The position numbers and the translations under genes were made by a program. This document shows positions 17,150 through 26,265 of a stretch of 64,000 bases of DNA, piece after piece. The stretch's first letter is position 1. The number at the start of each line of letters is the position of its first letter. The notes under the pieces are model-generated. The model saw nothing but the letters and a program-made list of their open reading frames with translations, did no database searches and was not told the DNA's origin. The stretch is from an uncultured Polaribacter sp. (lineage in GTDB: Bacteria; Bacteroidota; Bacteroidia; Flavobacteriales; Flavobacteriaceae), in assembly GCF_947503855.1 (NCBI RefSeq), contig NZ_CANNFF010000002.1:124001-188000 (forward strand), given 5' to 3'.

Positions 17150-18274
17150 TTAAATACATTTAATTTTATTAACTATTTTATTGTAATCTTTTTTATTGTT
17201 TACAAAGTCTAATTCAGATACATCTACAATTAATAAATTTAAATCTTTTTGGCTGGTAATAAAGTTTTTATAACCCTCTTGTATTTTTTTAAGATAAGCA
17301 GATTCAATATTTTGCTCATAATTTCTCCCTCTTTTTTTAATATTTTCTAGTAACCTATCTGTGTTTTGATATAAGTAAACGTACAAGTCTGGTTTTGTTA
17401 TTTCTTTATAAATAAGAGTAAACATTTTTCTATATAAGAGATATTCATCTTCAGATAAAGTTACTTGTGCAAATATTAATGATTTAAATATATAATAATC
17501 TGAAACTAAAAAGTTTTTAAATAAGTCAAATTGTGCCAAATCATCGCTCAATTGTTGATATCGATCGGCTAAAAAACTCATTTCCAAAGGAAATGCATAA
17601 CGTTCTTTGTCTTTGTAAAATTTAGGTAAAAAGGGATTATCTGCAAATCGTTCTAAAACTAGTTTAGAATTAAAATCTTCAGAAATCATTTTTGCTAAGC
17701 TGGTTTTTCCGGCACCAATATTACCTTCTATAGCAATATAATTGTATTTTTCTATAATAGGTAAAGGTCTTTTTAACTGTTTTTCTATAGCAGTTATTTC
17801 AGAAGCATCTGTACAGTTTAAGAGACAGTTTTTTATACTTTCTTTTTGTATCGGATGATTTATTTGACCAGCTATTTCTGCTAATGGAACAAGTACAAAT
17901 TTACGTTCTAGCATCTTAGGGTGTGGTACAATTAATGATTCTGATAAAATAATTTCATCATTAAAAAGTAATATGTCTATATCTATATTTCTATTTTGGT
18001 ATTCTTTTGTTTTTTTTCTTTGTCTTCCTAAGCTCTTCTCAATTTTTAGTAGTGAAGTAATTAATTTTAAAGAGTTTTGCTTTGTGGATACTTGTATGCA
18101 AATATTATAAAAATCGTTACCATTAAAGCCCCAAGCGGGTGTTTTGTAGATTGATGATATTTTTTGAATATCACCAACTTCACGATCAATAGTATTGATG
18201 GCATTTTGTAGATTTTCAAGTTTGTTTCCTTGATTTGTTCCTAAAGATAAATATGTGGTGTGTTGAATTTTCAT
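17150..18274 (-). CDS. folK: HPPK-deoxynucleoside kinase fusion
   Basis: A 374-residue two-domain protein. Residues 1 to about 160 are hydroxymethyldihydropterin pyrophosphokinase (folate pathway): LSLGTNQG at 9-16, the pterin/ATP site RNIDIDILLFND at about 95-106 and VPHPKMLERKFVLVPLAEI. Residues about 178-374 are a deoxynucleoside kinase with P-loop GNIGAGKT (184-191), an ERF motif (LERFADNPF) and the lid-region RGRNYEQ. This fusion is known in Bacteroidota. The ATG at 18274 is preferred to one 54 bp upstream because HPPK starts right at the first strand. Mobile-element debris lies on both sides. Confidence 0.9.
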   Translation of the reverse strand: MKIQHTTYLSLGTNQGNKLENLQNAINTIDREVGDIQKISSIYKTPAWGFNGNDFYNICIQVSTKQNSLKLITSLLKIEKSLGRQRKKTKEYQNRNIDIDILLFNDEIILSESLIVPHPKMLERKFVLVPLAEIAGQINHPIQKESIKNCLLNCTDASEITAIEKQLKRPLPIIEKYNYIAIEGNIGAGKTSLAKMISEDFNSKLVLERFADNPFLPKFYKDKERYAFPLEMSFLADRYQQLSDDLAQFDLFKNFLVSDYYIFKSLIFAQVTLSEDEYLLYRKMFTLIYKEITKPDLYVYLYQNTDRLLENIKKRGRNYEQNIESAYLKKIQEGYKNFITSQKDLNLLIVDVSELDFVNNKKDYNKIVNKIKCI

Positions 18275-18320
18275 AAACAGTTTACAAAGAAAATAAAAGC
18301 ATTTTATAAATCGGCTATAA

Positions 18321-18360
18321 AATAACAAAATCGCTAAAATTAATTAGCGATTTTGTTATT
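18321..18360. repeat. perfect 17-bp hairpin
   Basis: AATAACAAAATCGCTAA (18321-18337) pairs exactly with 18344-18360 across a 6-base loop, with A/T tracts at both ends, so it could terminate transcription in either direction. It lies 47 bp upstream of the folK start and may be the terminator of a lost neighbour. Confidence 0.6.
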
Positions 18361-18431
18361 AAGAAAAATAGATTATCAACTAAGTGTAAATAAATAATAT
18401 TTTTAGCCTATTAAAATTCATTTTATATAAT

Positions 18432-18719
18432 ATGTTTGCAAGTTATAGAACTTATTTATTACTTAAAATAGTTTTAGAAGCAATTTTAGTCTTGTTCATG
18501 TATCTACTCTTTTTGTCAGTAATATTTTTTAATTCTGAATACACAAACAGATATTCTTTTAAATTCTTTTTAGAAGCATATCAAATTATTAACCAGTATA
18601 TTAAATCGTACAATTATAAAAGACTTCATTCTTCTTTAGGTTATAAATCACCTGTAGAAATGGAATTAATAATGAAAAATAATAAAAACAAAAAAAACTC
18701 AGGATTTAATCAATCCTGA
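18432..18719 (+). pseudogene. IS3-family transposase, C-terminal fragment
   Basis: The open frame encodes 95 residues. The last 50 or so (EAYQIINQYIKSYNYKRLHSSLGYKSP and on) match the end of an IS3-type OrfB integrase core: the 'YNxxRxHSSLGYxxPxE' motif follows the catalytic Glu helix. The first 45 residues are hydrophobic and do not look like transposase, so the frame is probably a chance join or a decayed part. The catalytic DDE residues are missing and the protein cannot be active. The inverted repeat at 18729 follows at once, as expected for the right end of an element. Confidence 0.75.
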
Positions 18720-18725
18720 GTTTTT
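18692..18725 (+). terminator. intrinsic terminator at the transposase fragment end
   Basis: Perfect stem ACTCAGGATT (18697-18706) with 18712-18721, A run before and T run after, overlapping the last codons of the fragment. It could also serve the convergent TonB receptor gene. Confidence 0.75.
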
Positions 18726-18728
18726 GAA

Positions 18729-18754
18729 ACTTACACACTTTATTAGATACTGCC
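18729..18754 (+). repeat. right end of the IS3-type element
   Basis: ACTTACACACTTTAT, the inverted partner of 16773-16787, continues to about 18754 (TAGATACTGCC). It sits 9 bases after the transposase stop. Target-site duplications could not be made out. Confidence 0.6.
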
Positions 18755-18782
18755 TTTTCTTCTTATTTCAATTCTTTTTTAA

Positions 18783-21014
18783 TTAAAAACTAAACTCTAA
18801 TCCACCATAAATTCCAAATGGATGACCTGGTCTTAAACCTGCAGGAACTCTAGAAGCTGCATAGGTGTTGTCTAATAAATTAATTACATTTAAGGTGGTA
18901 CTTAAACGTTTTGTGATAAAATATTTACCAGATAAATCCACAATAAAATTAGCATCCACTCTTTCGTTATCAGGAATATTTCCTGTTCCTGCCAACGTTC
19001 TAAATTCTCCATTAAATCGTCCATTTATATTGATTTCAAAATCTTTATGTTCTATAGAAAAAGTGGTATTAAACTGATGTTTTGGTATGTAAGGCAATTC
19101 ATCACCAGCAGTTACTGCCCCCCAAAAACTATCTGCTCCATTAAAACTATTTTTAAATTCTGTATTTGTAAATGTATATCCAACAGAAATAGGAAAAGAG
19201 AATTTTGCATCTGAATTTGAAAAATTATAGTTCAATAATAATTCAATTCCGTTTACATTTACCTCACCAGCATTAAATTGATCTAAAGAACCTGTTCCTC
19301 CAGTTGCTGCTAAATCGCTCCCTAAAAGATTTGAATAATCGTTAAAAAAACTAACAAATTCACCTTGTAATTTTCCAAGATTAAAACGTGTTCCTAATTC
19401 GTAATTGATGCTTTCTTCTGGGGCTTGACCATCTTGATTTCCAGGAGGCGAAAATCCTTTGTGAACACCACCAAATAAAGAAAAATCGTTATTAAATTTA
19501 TAATTTGCACCCATTCCTGGTATAAAAACGCCCACTGAATTTTCTCTAGTTGCTAAATTTACACCAGTTCTATTGACATCATTTTTACCAAAATCTTCTC
19601 TTTGTAAAGTGATATTTTCATAACGCACACCAGGTGTAAACGTCCAATTATTATATTTTAATTTGTAAGTAATGTAAGATGCAAATGCGTTTGCGCTACT
19701 AATTCTATTGGCATCTGTGCCTTCAATCGCATCAGTTGTTAAAGACATAACACCTGTACTAGAAATACTATATTTATCTACCCATTGAAACCTATCTTCT
19801 TCATCATAATGATAACGCAAGCCAATTTCTACATCATGAAAAGCATTTCCTTTATACCAATGGTAATCTAGTTTTGTTTGAATTCCTGTTGAGTAGTATT
19901 TTCTATTATTTGCTTTTATGCCAATAGCATCAGCAGCAGAATTTACAGAACCATTTACAATGCTAAAATGGTTAGCATAAGTTGACGGATCTTCTAAGAT
20001 GTCTGCAATTCCTTTTTTTGTTCCATTAAAAGTAACATCATCTAGTTTATACCAGTTTCTAGCAAAATTGTTTTGATAAGCAGTGGTAGTAATTCTAACA
20101 TTTTTAGAAAAATCTAAACGATGTGTAATCATATATTGAGTATGGTCTGTAACCATTCTATCTTCATTTGAAGAAGCGTATCTAGAAAAAGGGTTGGTAT
20201 TAAAATCTTGTTCAGATAATCCTAAATAAGTTTCGTTTCCATCTTCATCTGAATATTGAAATTTAAACTCTAATGTCTGTTGTACACTTGCTTTTGGAAA
20301 TAAATTTACACCAATTTTAGCGACAACATCGTTTTTGTTAAAACCAGTGTTTTTTCCACTTGGTAGGGTTTTAAATCCGTCTGAACCGTAATTTAAATAC
20401 TCTAATACATAACCAAATTTTTTATTTCTTCCCCCAATTTTTGCATGTAATTGATTCGAATTAAAGCTACCATAACTTGCTCTAACTTTTCCACCAAATT
20501 CAGTGGGAATTTGAGCAGAAATCATATTGATAGCTCCACCAGTTGTAAAAGGGCCATATTGAACTTGACTACTTCCTTTTAAAACTTCTACAGCTTCCAT
20601 TCTTGCAATTGTTGGAAAATAATAAGCAGATGACGCACTATATGGAGCAGGAACAATCAAAACACCATCTTCCATTAAGGTTATTTTAGAACTTCTTTCT
20701 GGTGATGTTCCTCGTAAACTAATATTTGGACGTAAACCAAAACCATCTTCTTCGTAAATTGTTACTCCCGGCACACTTCTTAAAGCTCTATTTACATCTG
20801 TAAAACTAAATTTTTGTAATTCTTTTGGAGATAAATAATACGCAGCACCTGTTCTGTGTTTGGCTACATATTTATTTCCAAAAATTGTTTTTGTAGAAAT
20901 AATAATTTCATCTAATTTTTGAATTGAGTCTAAGCTTGTGGTTTCTTTTTTCTTTTTTTGAGCAGATAAAATAACTGTAAATAAGATTGTTATGATTAAT
21001 ATACCTTTTCTCAT
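18783..21014 (-). CDS. TonB-dependent outer membrane receptor, FecA-like
   Basis: A 743-residue outer membrane receptor with a signal peptide (MRKGILIITILFTVILSAQ), a plug domain (about residues 45-165, with VNRALRSVPGVTIYEEDGFG and LRGTSPERSSKITLMEDG) and a 22-strand barrel ending in the aromatic GLEFSF. No CarboxypepD_reg domain is present at the N-terminus, unlike SusC proteins. The plug resembles Fe(III)-dicitrate type receptors, so a metal chelate is the likely cargo, but the substrate is inference. A good promoter lies at 21054-21083; no Fur box was recognised. It is convergent with the transposase fragment. Confidence 0.88.
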   Translation of the reverse strand: MRKGILIITILFTVILSAQKKKKETTSLDSIQKLDEIIISTKTIFGNKYVAKHRTGAAYYLSPKELQKFSFTDVNRALRSVPGVTIYEEDGFGLRPNISLRGTSPERSSKITLMEDGVLIVPAPYSASSAYYFPTIARMEAVEVLKGSSQVQYGPFTTGGAINMISAQIPTEFGGKVRASYGSFNSNQLHAKIGGRNKKFGYVLEYLNYGSDGFKTLPSGKNTGFNKNDVVAKIGVNLFPKASVQQTLEFKFQYSDEDGNETYLGLSEQDFNTNPFSRYASSNEDRMVTDHTQYMITHRLDFSKNVRITTTAYQNNFARNWYKLDDVTFNGTKKGIADILEDPSTYANHFSIVNGSVNSAADAIGIKANNRKYYSTGIQTKLDYHWYKGNAFHDVEIGLRYHYDEEDRFQWVDKYSISSTGVMSLTTDAIEGTDANRISSANAFASYITYKLKYNNWTFTPGVRYENITLQREDFGKNDVNRTGVNLATRENSVGVFIPGMGANYKFNNDFSLFGGVHKGFSPPGNQDGQAPEESINYELGTRFNLGKLQGEFVSFFNDYSNLLGSDLAATGGTGSLDQFNAGEVNVNGIELLLNYNFSNSDAKFSFPISVGYTFTNTEFKNSFNGADSFWGAVTAGDELPYIPKHQFNTTFSIEHKDFEININGRFNGEFRTLAGTGNIPDNERVDANFIVDLSGKYFITKRLSTTLNVINLLDNTYAASRVPAGLRPGHPFGIYGGLEFSF

Positions 21015-21053
21015 TTTATTTAGATTAAATATAAATAGATTTTTTTAACGCGG

Positions 21054-21083
21054 CAAAGATACAACCCAGTTTGTGATTTACAA
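21054..21083 (-). promoter_or_regulatory. promoter of the TonB receptor gene
   Basis: On the minus strand: TTG (21081-21083), 19-bp spacer, TATCTTTG (21054-21061). Both elements and the spacing match the Bacteroidota primary sigma consensus. The leader is about 30-35 bases. Confidence 0.7.
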
Positions 21084-21288
21084 GTTTTATTTAGAATAAA
21101 TAAAAATAAATTTTAAAATATCCTGGTTATTAAAACATTACAATGAATTTTTTTTAAATTTAAAAGTTTAAACAATGATTTTTTTAAAAGGTTAACAATA
21201 TTATTTAAATTGATTTTAAATAAAAGTCAACTAAAATGCTATTTTTTGATTTAGATATGATTATTTAATTTAGTAAAAAATTTTAATT

Positions 21289-22011
21289 ATGTTACAAACC
21301 ATTGATATTCAACAACAACTAATAAAAGAAAGGAATAAAAAACACCAATCTTTTGATGTTATACAGTGGGTACATCAAGTATTTGATGACATAGATACAC
21401 AAGAAAAAAGTGTTTTAGAAAGATTGGTACAATCTCCCATAAATAAAACAACCAATACTTTTAACATTGATAGAATAGATGCTAATGCCATTTTTCACAT
21501 TACTGAAATAAAAAAGATTTGTATCGACTTTAGACTTCGTTTTTTAGATACAAGATATTTTAAAGCAGATTATCCACAAGAAGTTATTGCTAAAATTAAT
21601 GCTTTAGAAAAAGAGCATCACACAACTTTAGATGGTTTTAAAATAATTGCTCCTTCAAAATTATTCGAACTAAATGAAGCAGATGATCCATTACTATTTG
21701 CACCTATGGGCAATGGTTATTATTATTTAATACATAAATGGGGTAAAGATTTACATCCATTAAGAAAAGTAAAATATTGGGCAATTAAAAACGTAGAAAA
21801 TCTTTTATGGGTAGTTTTATTTACGAGTATCTTTTGTACGTTTCTCACCAAAAATTTATTTTATGGAAACATGAATAATTTTGGGCATATTGCCATTTTA
21901 TTTCTGTTTTTTGTAAAAGGAATCATTGGTATGTTCTTTTTTTATGGTGTAGCTTCTGGTAAAAATTTTAGTGCTTATTGTTGGACAAGTAAATACAATA
22001 AAATATCTTAA
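21289..22011 (+). CDS. conserved hypothetical protein with two C-terminal membrane segments
   Basis: A 240-residue protein I do not recognise. Residues 1-160 look cytoplasmic and helical with many charged residues; two hydrophobic segments follow (about 172-188 and 198-222), with a short loop between them and a C-terminal tail. There is no signal peptide. The segment APMGNGYYYLIHKWGKDLHPLRKVKYW just before the first membrane helix is the most distinctive stretch. It precedes guaB by 66 bp, but guaB has its own promoter box, so the two need not be linked. Confidence 0.7.
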   Translation: MLQTIDIQQQLIKERNKKHQSFDVIQWVHQVFDDIDTQEKSVLERLVQSPINKTTNTFNIDRIDANAIFHITEIKKICIDFRLRFLDTRYFKADYPQEVIAKINALEKEHHTTLDGFKIIAPSKLFELNEADDPLLFAPMGNGYYYLIHKWGKDLHPLRKVKYWAIKNVENLLWVVLFTSIFCTFLTKNLFYGNMNNFGHIAILFLFFVKGIIGMFFFYGVASGKNFSAYCWTSKYNKIS

Positions 22012-22044
22012 CCCTAAATGCATATACAATTAAATAATAAGTTG

Positions 22045-22052
22045 TAAATTTG
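22045..22052 (+). promoter_or_regulatory. -7 promoter element for guaB
   Basis: TAAATTTG, an exact TAnnTTTG box 25 bases before the guaB ATG at 22078; -33 element unclear. Confidence 0.5.
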
Positions 22053-22077
22053 CATGCAATTATACCTTAATTGCCAT

Positions 22078-23553
22078 ATGACAGCACACAACAACAAAAT
22101 TTTAGGAGAAGGTTTAACGTATGATGACGTTTTATTAGTCCCTGCCTTTTCAGAAGTACTTCCAAGAGAAGTAAACATTCAAACAAAATTCACGAAAAAC
22201 ATCACTATAAATGTACCTATAGCTTCTGCAGCGATGGATACTGTAACAGAATCTGCTTTAGCAATTGCTATTGCAAGAGAAGGGGGGATTGGTGTTTTAC
22301 ATAAAAATATGACAATAGAGCAACAAGCTTTAGAAGTTAGAAAAGTAAAACGTGCAGAATCTGGTATGATTTTAGATCCAGTAACATTGCCGTTAACTGC
22401 AACTGTGTTAGATGCTAAAGCAAATATGAAAGAACACAGTATTGGTGGTATACCTATTGTTGATGAAAATGGTGCTTTAAAAGGAATTGTTACCAACAGA
22501 GATTTGCGTTTTGAGCACGACAATGCAAGACCCATTGTAGAGGTAATGACTAGTGAAAACTTAGTAACAGCCTCAGTAGGAACTTCTTTAAAAGATGCAG
22601 AAAAAATACTTCAAAATCATAAAATAGAAAAACTTTTAATTGTTGATGATCATTATACCTTAAAAGGTTTAATTACCTTTAGAGATATTACTAAGGTTAC
22701 ACAAAAACCAATTGCTAATAAAGATTCTTTTGGTAGATTAAGGGTTGCAGCTGCTTTGGGTGTAACTGGAGATGCTGTAGAAAGAGCAGAAGCTTTGGTA
22801 AATGCGGGGGTAGATGCTGTAATTATAGATACAGCTCATGGCCATACAAAAGGCGTGGTTACTGTTTTAAAACAAGTAAAAAGTAAATTTCCAAAACTAG
22901 ATGTTGTAGTGGGTAATATAGCCACAGCAAGTGCCGCAAAATATTTAGTAGAAGCTGGTGCAGATGCAGTAAAAGTAGGTATAGGTCCAGGTTCTATTTG
23001 TACAACAAGAATTGTTGCAGGTGTTGGTTTCCCACAATTTTCTGCAGTTTTAGAGGTAGCTGCTGCTATAAAAGGTAGTGGAGTACCAGTAATTGCAGAT
23101 GGAGGTATACGTTATACAGGTGATATCCCTAAAGCAATAGCAGCTGGTGCAGACTGTGTAATGTTAGGTTCTCTATTAGCTGGTACCAAAGAATCTCCAG
23201 GAGAAACAATTATCTACGAAGGAAGAAAATTTAAATCTTATAGAGGTATGGGCTCAGTAGAAGCAATGAAACAAGGTTCTAAAGATAGGTACTTTCAAGA
23301 TGTAGAAGCAGATATTAAAAAATTAGTACCTGAAGGTATTGTAGGTAGAGTTCCTTACAAAGGAGATTTATTTGAAAGCATCCATCAGTTTATTGGTGGT
23401 TTAAGAGCGGGTATGGGCTATTGTGGTGCCAAAGATGTTGAAACCTTAAAAGAAATAGGTCAATTTGTTAGAATTACAGCAAGTGGAATTAACGAAAGCC
23501 ATCCACATGATGTGGCAATTACAAAAGAAGCACCAAATTATAGTAGACGATAA
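22078..23553 (+). CDS. guaB: IMP dehydrogenase
   Basis: A 491-residue IMP dehydrogenase, oxidising IMP to XMP with NAD in the committed step of guanine nucleotide synthesis. The (beta/alpha)8 barrel starts at [14 protein letters not shown]; a CBS pair is inserted at about residues 95-210; the active-site Cys lies in [15 protein letters not shown] and the phosphate-binding loop in [14 protein letters not shown]. The flap [13 protein letters not shown] is present. An in-frame ATG at 22054 would add eight residues, but it lies next to the promoter box and 22078 fits the family. A terminator follows. Confidence 0.96.
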   Translation: MTAHNNKILGEGLTYDDVLLVPAFSEVLPREVNIQTKFTKNITINVPIASAAMDTVTESALAIAIAREGGIGVLHKNMTIEQQALEVRKVKRAESGMILDPVTLPLTATVLDAKANMKEHSIGGIPIVDENGALKGIVTNRDLRFEHDNARPIVEVMTSENLVTASVGTSLKDAEKILQNHKIEKLLIVDDHYTLKGLITFRDITKVTQKPIANKDSFGRLRVAAALGVTGDAVERAEALVNAGVDAVIIDTAHGHTKGVVTVLKQVKSKFPKLDVVVGNIATASAAKYLVEAGADAVKVGIGPGSICTTRIVAGVGFPQFSAVLEVAAAIKGSGVPVIADGGIRYTGDIPKAIAAGADCVMLGSLLAGTKESPGETIIYEGRKFKSYRGMGSVEAMKQGSKDRYFQDVEADIKKLVPEGIVGRVPYKGDLFESIHQFIGGLRAGMGYCGAKDVETLKEIGQFVRITASGINESHPHDVAITKEAPNYSRR

Positions 23554-23572
23554 ACTACAATTTTAAAAATTT

Positions 23573-23607
23573 AAAAGCTCAAGAATATTTCTCTTGAGCT
23601 TTTTTTG
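23573..23607 (+). terminator. intrinsic terminator after guaB
   Basis: Stem AAAAGCTCAAG / CTTGAGCTTTT (23573-23583 with 23593-23603), then TTTTT. The typA terminator at 36159 uses nearly the same stem. Confidence 0.85.
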
Positions 23608-24075
23608 TTAACTTTAAACCTAAATCCTTAACATTGTAAAGTCTATTTTATAAAGTAAACGAATTGTTTTTTTTTAAATAACCAACCTAAATAATTATAA
23701 GTTTTTAGAGTATCTTTTGTTATTATTTTTCTGTTAACACTTTGTAAGTGGATAGCAGGTGTAATTGGTGCTTTGGTTACTTAAATTATCAATAAGTAGG
23801 TCAAATATCTTTGTTAATTATGGTGTAAAAAGTTTTAAAAGATAATTATAAAACTACAAAAACGTTTACAGACTTTTATGAAGATCATCCTATAAAAGAA
23901 GAAAATTATAGATAAATTTATGCAATATTGCCTTCTAAATTAAATTACTTTAAGAATTAGACATCGTATTTATTTAATGTTTAATATATTGTTATTCAAA
24001 TATATAGATACCTCACTACATGTTGGGTATAATATTGCCTATAATTAGCTATGTTAATAAATTGAGTTAAATAGC
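23608..24075 (+). other. 468-bp gap with decayed coding traces
   Basis: No intact gene. Frame 23701-23784 reads as a hydrophobic peptide without a start (VSFVIIFLLTLCKWIAGVIG and on) ending in TAA. Around 23840-23955 another frame reads TTKTFTDFYEDHPIKEENYR, a TAA, then IYAILPSKLNYFKN and a TAG, which looks like coding sequence broken by a nonsense change. No leucine-rich leader peptide or attenuator hairpin was found upstream of leuC. Confidence 0.35.
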
Positions 24076-24083
24076 TATTTTTG
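24076..24083 (+). promoter_or_regulatory. -7 promoter element for leuC
   Basis: TATTTTTG, an exact TAnnTTTG box 37 bases before the leuC ATG, with TTA 19 bases upstream as a weak -33 element. Confidence 0.5.
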
Positions 24084-24120
24084 GTAGTTGATTATTAATA
24101 AAAATCAAAAAAAACAAGAA

Positions 24121-25518
24121 ATGGAAAAAACATTATTTGACAAGGTATGGGATTCTCATGTGGTACGTAGCGTAAAAGACGGGCCAGATGTGTTTTTTAT
24201 TGATCGTCATTTTATACATGAAGTTACAAGTCCTGTAGCTTTTTTAGGATTAGAAAGTAGAGGAAACAGTGTGGTATATCCAGAGCGCACATTTGCAACT
24301 GCAGATCATAACACACCAACTATCAATCAGCATTTACCAGTAGCAGATGCTTTATCTGCCAATCAGTTAGACGCATTAGAAAGAAATGCGGCTAAATATG
24401 GTATTTCTCATTGGGGTTTGGGTGATAAAAATAACGGAATTGTACACGTTGTAGGCCCAGAAAACGGAATTACCCTACCTGGTGCAACGATTGTTTGTGG
24501 AGATTCACATACATCTACACATGGTGCTTTTGGTGCTATAGCTTTTGGTATTGGTACAAGTGAAGTAGAAATGGTATTATCTACACAGTGTATTATGCAA
24601 CCAAAACCCAAAAAAATGCGTATTAACGTAAATGGAAAATTAGGTGCAGGTGTAACTCCAAAAGATGTGGCTTTATACATAATTTCTAAACAAACAACTT
24701 CTGGAGCTACTGGTTATTTTGTAGAGTATGCAGGAGATGTTTTTAGAGACATGTCTATGGAAGGTCGAATGACGGTTTGTAACCTTTCTATAGAAATGGG
24801 TGCAAGAGGAGGTATGATAGCTCCAGATCAAAAAACCTTTGAATATATTAAAGGACGTGCATTAACTCCAAAAGGAGCAGATTGGGACAAAGCCATGAAA
24901 TATTGGGAAACTTTGCACACAGATGAAAATGCTCAGTTTGATGAAGAATTCAATTATGAAGCTTCAGATATAGAACCAATGATTACTTATGGTACCAATC
25001 CAGGAATGGGAATGGGCGTTACAAATTCGATACCAACTGCAGCAAATGTAGAAGGTGGAGCAGAAACCTATAAAAAGTCTTTAGGTTATATGTCTTTTAA
25101 TGAAGGTGAAGCTATGATTGGAAAACCGATAGATTTTGTATTTTTAGGTTCATGTACCAATGGTAGAATAGAAGATTTTAGAGCTTTTTGTTCTATTGTA
25201 GATGGAAGAAAAAAAGCAGACAATGTTACAGCTTGGTTAGTACCAGGATCTCACAAAGTTGTAGATCAAATAAAGGCAGAAGGTTTGGATAAAATTATAT
25301 CAGATGCAGGTTTCGAGTTAAGAGAACCAGGTTGTTCTGCTTGTTTGGCTATGAATGATGATAAAATTCCAGCAGGAAAATTATCGGTTTCAACATCAAA
25401 TAGAAATTTTGAAGGAAGACAAGGACCAGGATCTAGAACTTTATTAGCATCTCCTTTAGTAGCAGCAGCATCTGCAGTAGAAGGTGTAGTTACAGACCCA
25501 AGAACATTATTAGTATAA
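24121..25518 (+). CDS. leuC: 3-isopropylmalate dehydratase large subunit
   Basis: A 465-residue aconitase-family protein that binds the [4Fe-4S] cluster and, with LeuD, isomerises 2- to 3-isopropylmalate. Substrate and cluster motifs are clear: [29 protein letters not shown] and [13 protein letters not shown], the last two giving the three cluster Cys residues. The ATG at 24121 ([10 protein letters not shown]) is the family start; an earlier in-frame ATT-type start at 24088 would be odd. It is the first gene of leuC-leuD-leuA-leuB. The 89-bp gap to leuD holds an imperfect palindrome (AAGCTA...TAGCTT). Confidence 0.95.
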   Translation: MEKTLFDKVWDSHVVRSVKDGPDVFFIDRHFIHEVTSPVAFLGLESRGNSVVYPERTFATADHNTPTINQHLPVADALSANQLDALERNAAKYGISHWGLGDKNNGIVHVVGPENGITLPGATIVCGDSHTSTHGAFGAIAFGIGTSEVEMVLSTQCIMQPKPKKMRINVNGKLGAGVTPKDVALYIISKQTTSGATGYFVEYAGDVFRDMSMEGRMTVCNLSIEMGARGGMIAPDQKTFEYIKGRALTPKGADWDKAMKYWETLHTDENAQFDEEFNYEASDIEPMITYGTNPGMGMGVTNSIPTAANVEGGAETYKKSLGYMSFNEGEAMIGKPIDFVFLGSCTNGRIEDFRAFCSIVDGRKKADNVTAWLVPGSHKVVDQIKAEGLDKIISDAGFELREPGCSACLAMNDDKIPAGKLSVSTSNRNFEGRQGPGSRTLLASPLVAAASAVEGVVTDPRTLLV

Positions 25519-25607
25519 ACTATAAGCTACAGGCTTAAAACCTATAGCTTATTAAGAATCAAAAAATTGCTTAGAGCATAAAAGCTTAAAGCATAAAGCA
25601 AAACAAA

Positions 25608-26207
25608 ATGGCATACGATAAATTTGAAGTATTAACAAGTACAGCATATCCATTACCAATAGAAAATGTAGATACAGATCAAATTATACCTGCTCGTTTC
25701 TTAAAAGCAACAGAGCGTAAAGATTTCGATATCAATTTTTTTCGTGATTGGAGATACAATGCAGACGGGACACCAAAAGCAGATTTTCCATTAAACAAAG
25801 AAATTTATGCAGGTTCTAAAATCTTAGTAGGAGGTAGAAACTTTGGTTCTGGTTCTTCTAGAGAACACGCAGCTTGGTCTGTGTACGATTTTGGTTTACG
25901 TTGCGTTATTTCATCGGCATTTGCAGATATTTTTAAAAATAACTGTTTAAATGTAGGAGTTTTACCAGTGCAAGTTTCTGCAGCATTTGCAGATAAATTG
26001 TTTGATGCAATTATGGCAGATCCCAAAACAGAAATCAAAGTAGATTTACCCAATCAAAAAGTAACTTTAGTAGCAACAGGAGAAACAGAATCTTTTGACA
26101 TAAATACTTATAAGAAAGACAATATGTTAAATGGTTTTGATGATATTGACTATTTAAAAAATATGGAAGAAGAAATTACTAATTTTGCAGAAAGAAGACC
26201 TTTCTAA
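25608..26207 (+). CDS. leuD: 3-isopropylmalate dehydratase small subunit
   Basis: A 199-residue swivel-domain subunit of isopropylmalate isomerase. It has the family motifs NVDTDQIIPARFLK and GRNFGSGSSREHAAW, which carry substrate-binding residues, and is the normal length. It partners LeuC, encoded just upstream. A perfect 14-bp palindrome (TTTTCTCGAGAAAA, 26212-26225) lies directly after the stop codon, inside the gap to leuA; it lacks a T run and is not a clear terminator. Confidence 0.95.
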   Translation: MAYDKFEVLTSTAYPLPIENVDTDQIIPARFLKATERKDFDINFFRDWRYNADGTPKADFPLNKEIYAGSKILVGGRNFGSGSSREHAAWSVYDFGLRCVISSAFADIFKNNCLNVGVLPVQVSAAFADKLFDAIMADPKTEIKVDLPNQKVTLVATGETESFDINTYKKDNMLNGFDDIDYLKNMEEEITNFAERRPF

Positions 26208-26265
26208 ATGCTTTTCTCGAGAAAACGGGAAACCAAAAAAAGATTTTTTTTTCAAATTTGATAGG

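Noticed and set aside
16773..18743. A transposon carrying folK-dNK as cargo between its own inverted repeats
   Set aside because: folK-dNK is a housekeeping fusion normal for the group, the transposase is only a tail, and several end-like copies lie on the left; independent decayed insertions are simpler.
22054..22077. Upstream ATG start for guaB
   Set aside because: It begins two bases after the -7 box, so the transcript would not include it, and the family begins at the later ATG.
23940..24120. Leucine-type attenuator leader before leuC
   Set aside because: A 23-codon frame with two Leu codons exists near 23975, but there is no Leu run, no terminator hairpin, and the best promoter box (24076) lies downstream of it.
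26185..26265. Upstream ATG start for leuA inside leuD
   Set aside because: The added 27 residues are low-complexity and overlap leuD; the family starts just before EIMDTTLRDGEQ.
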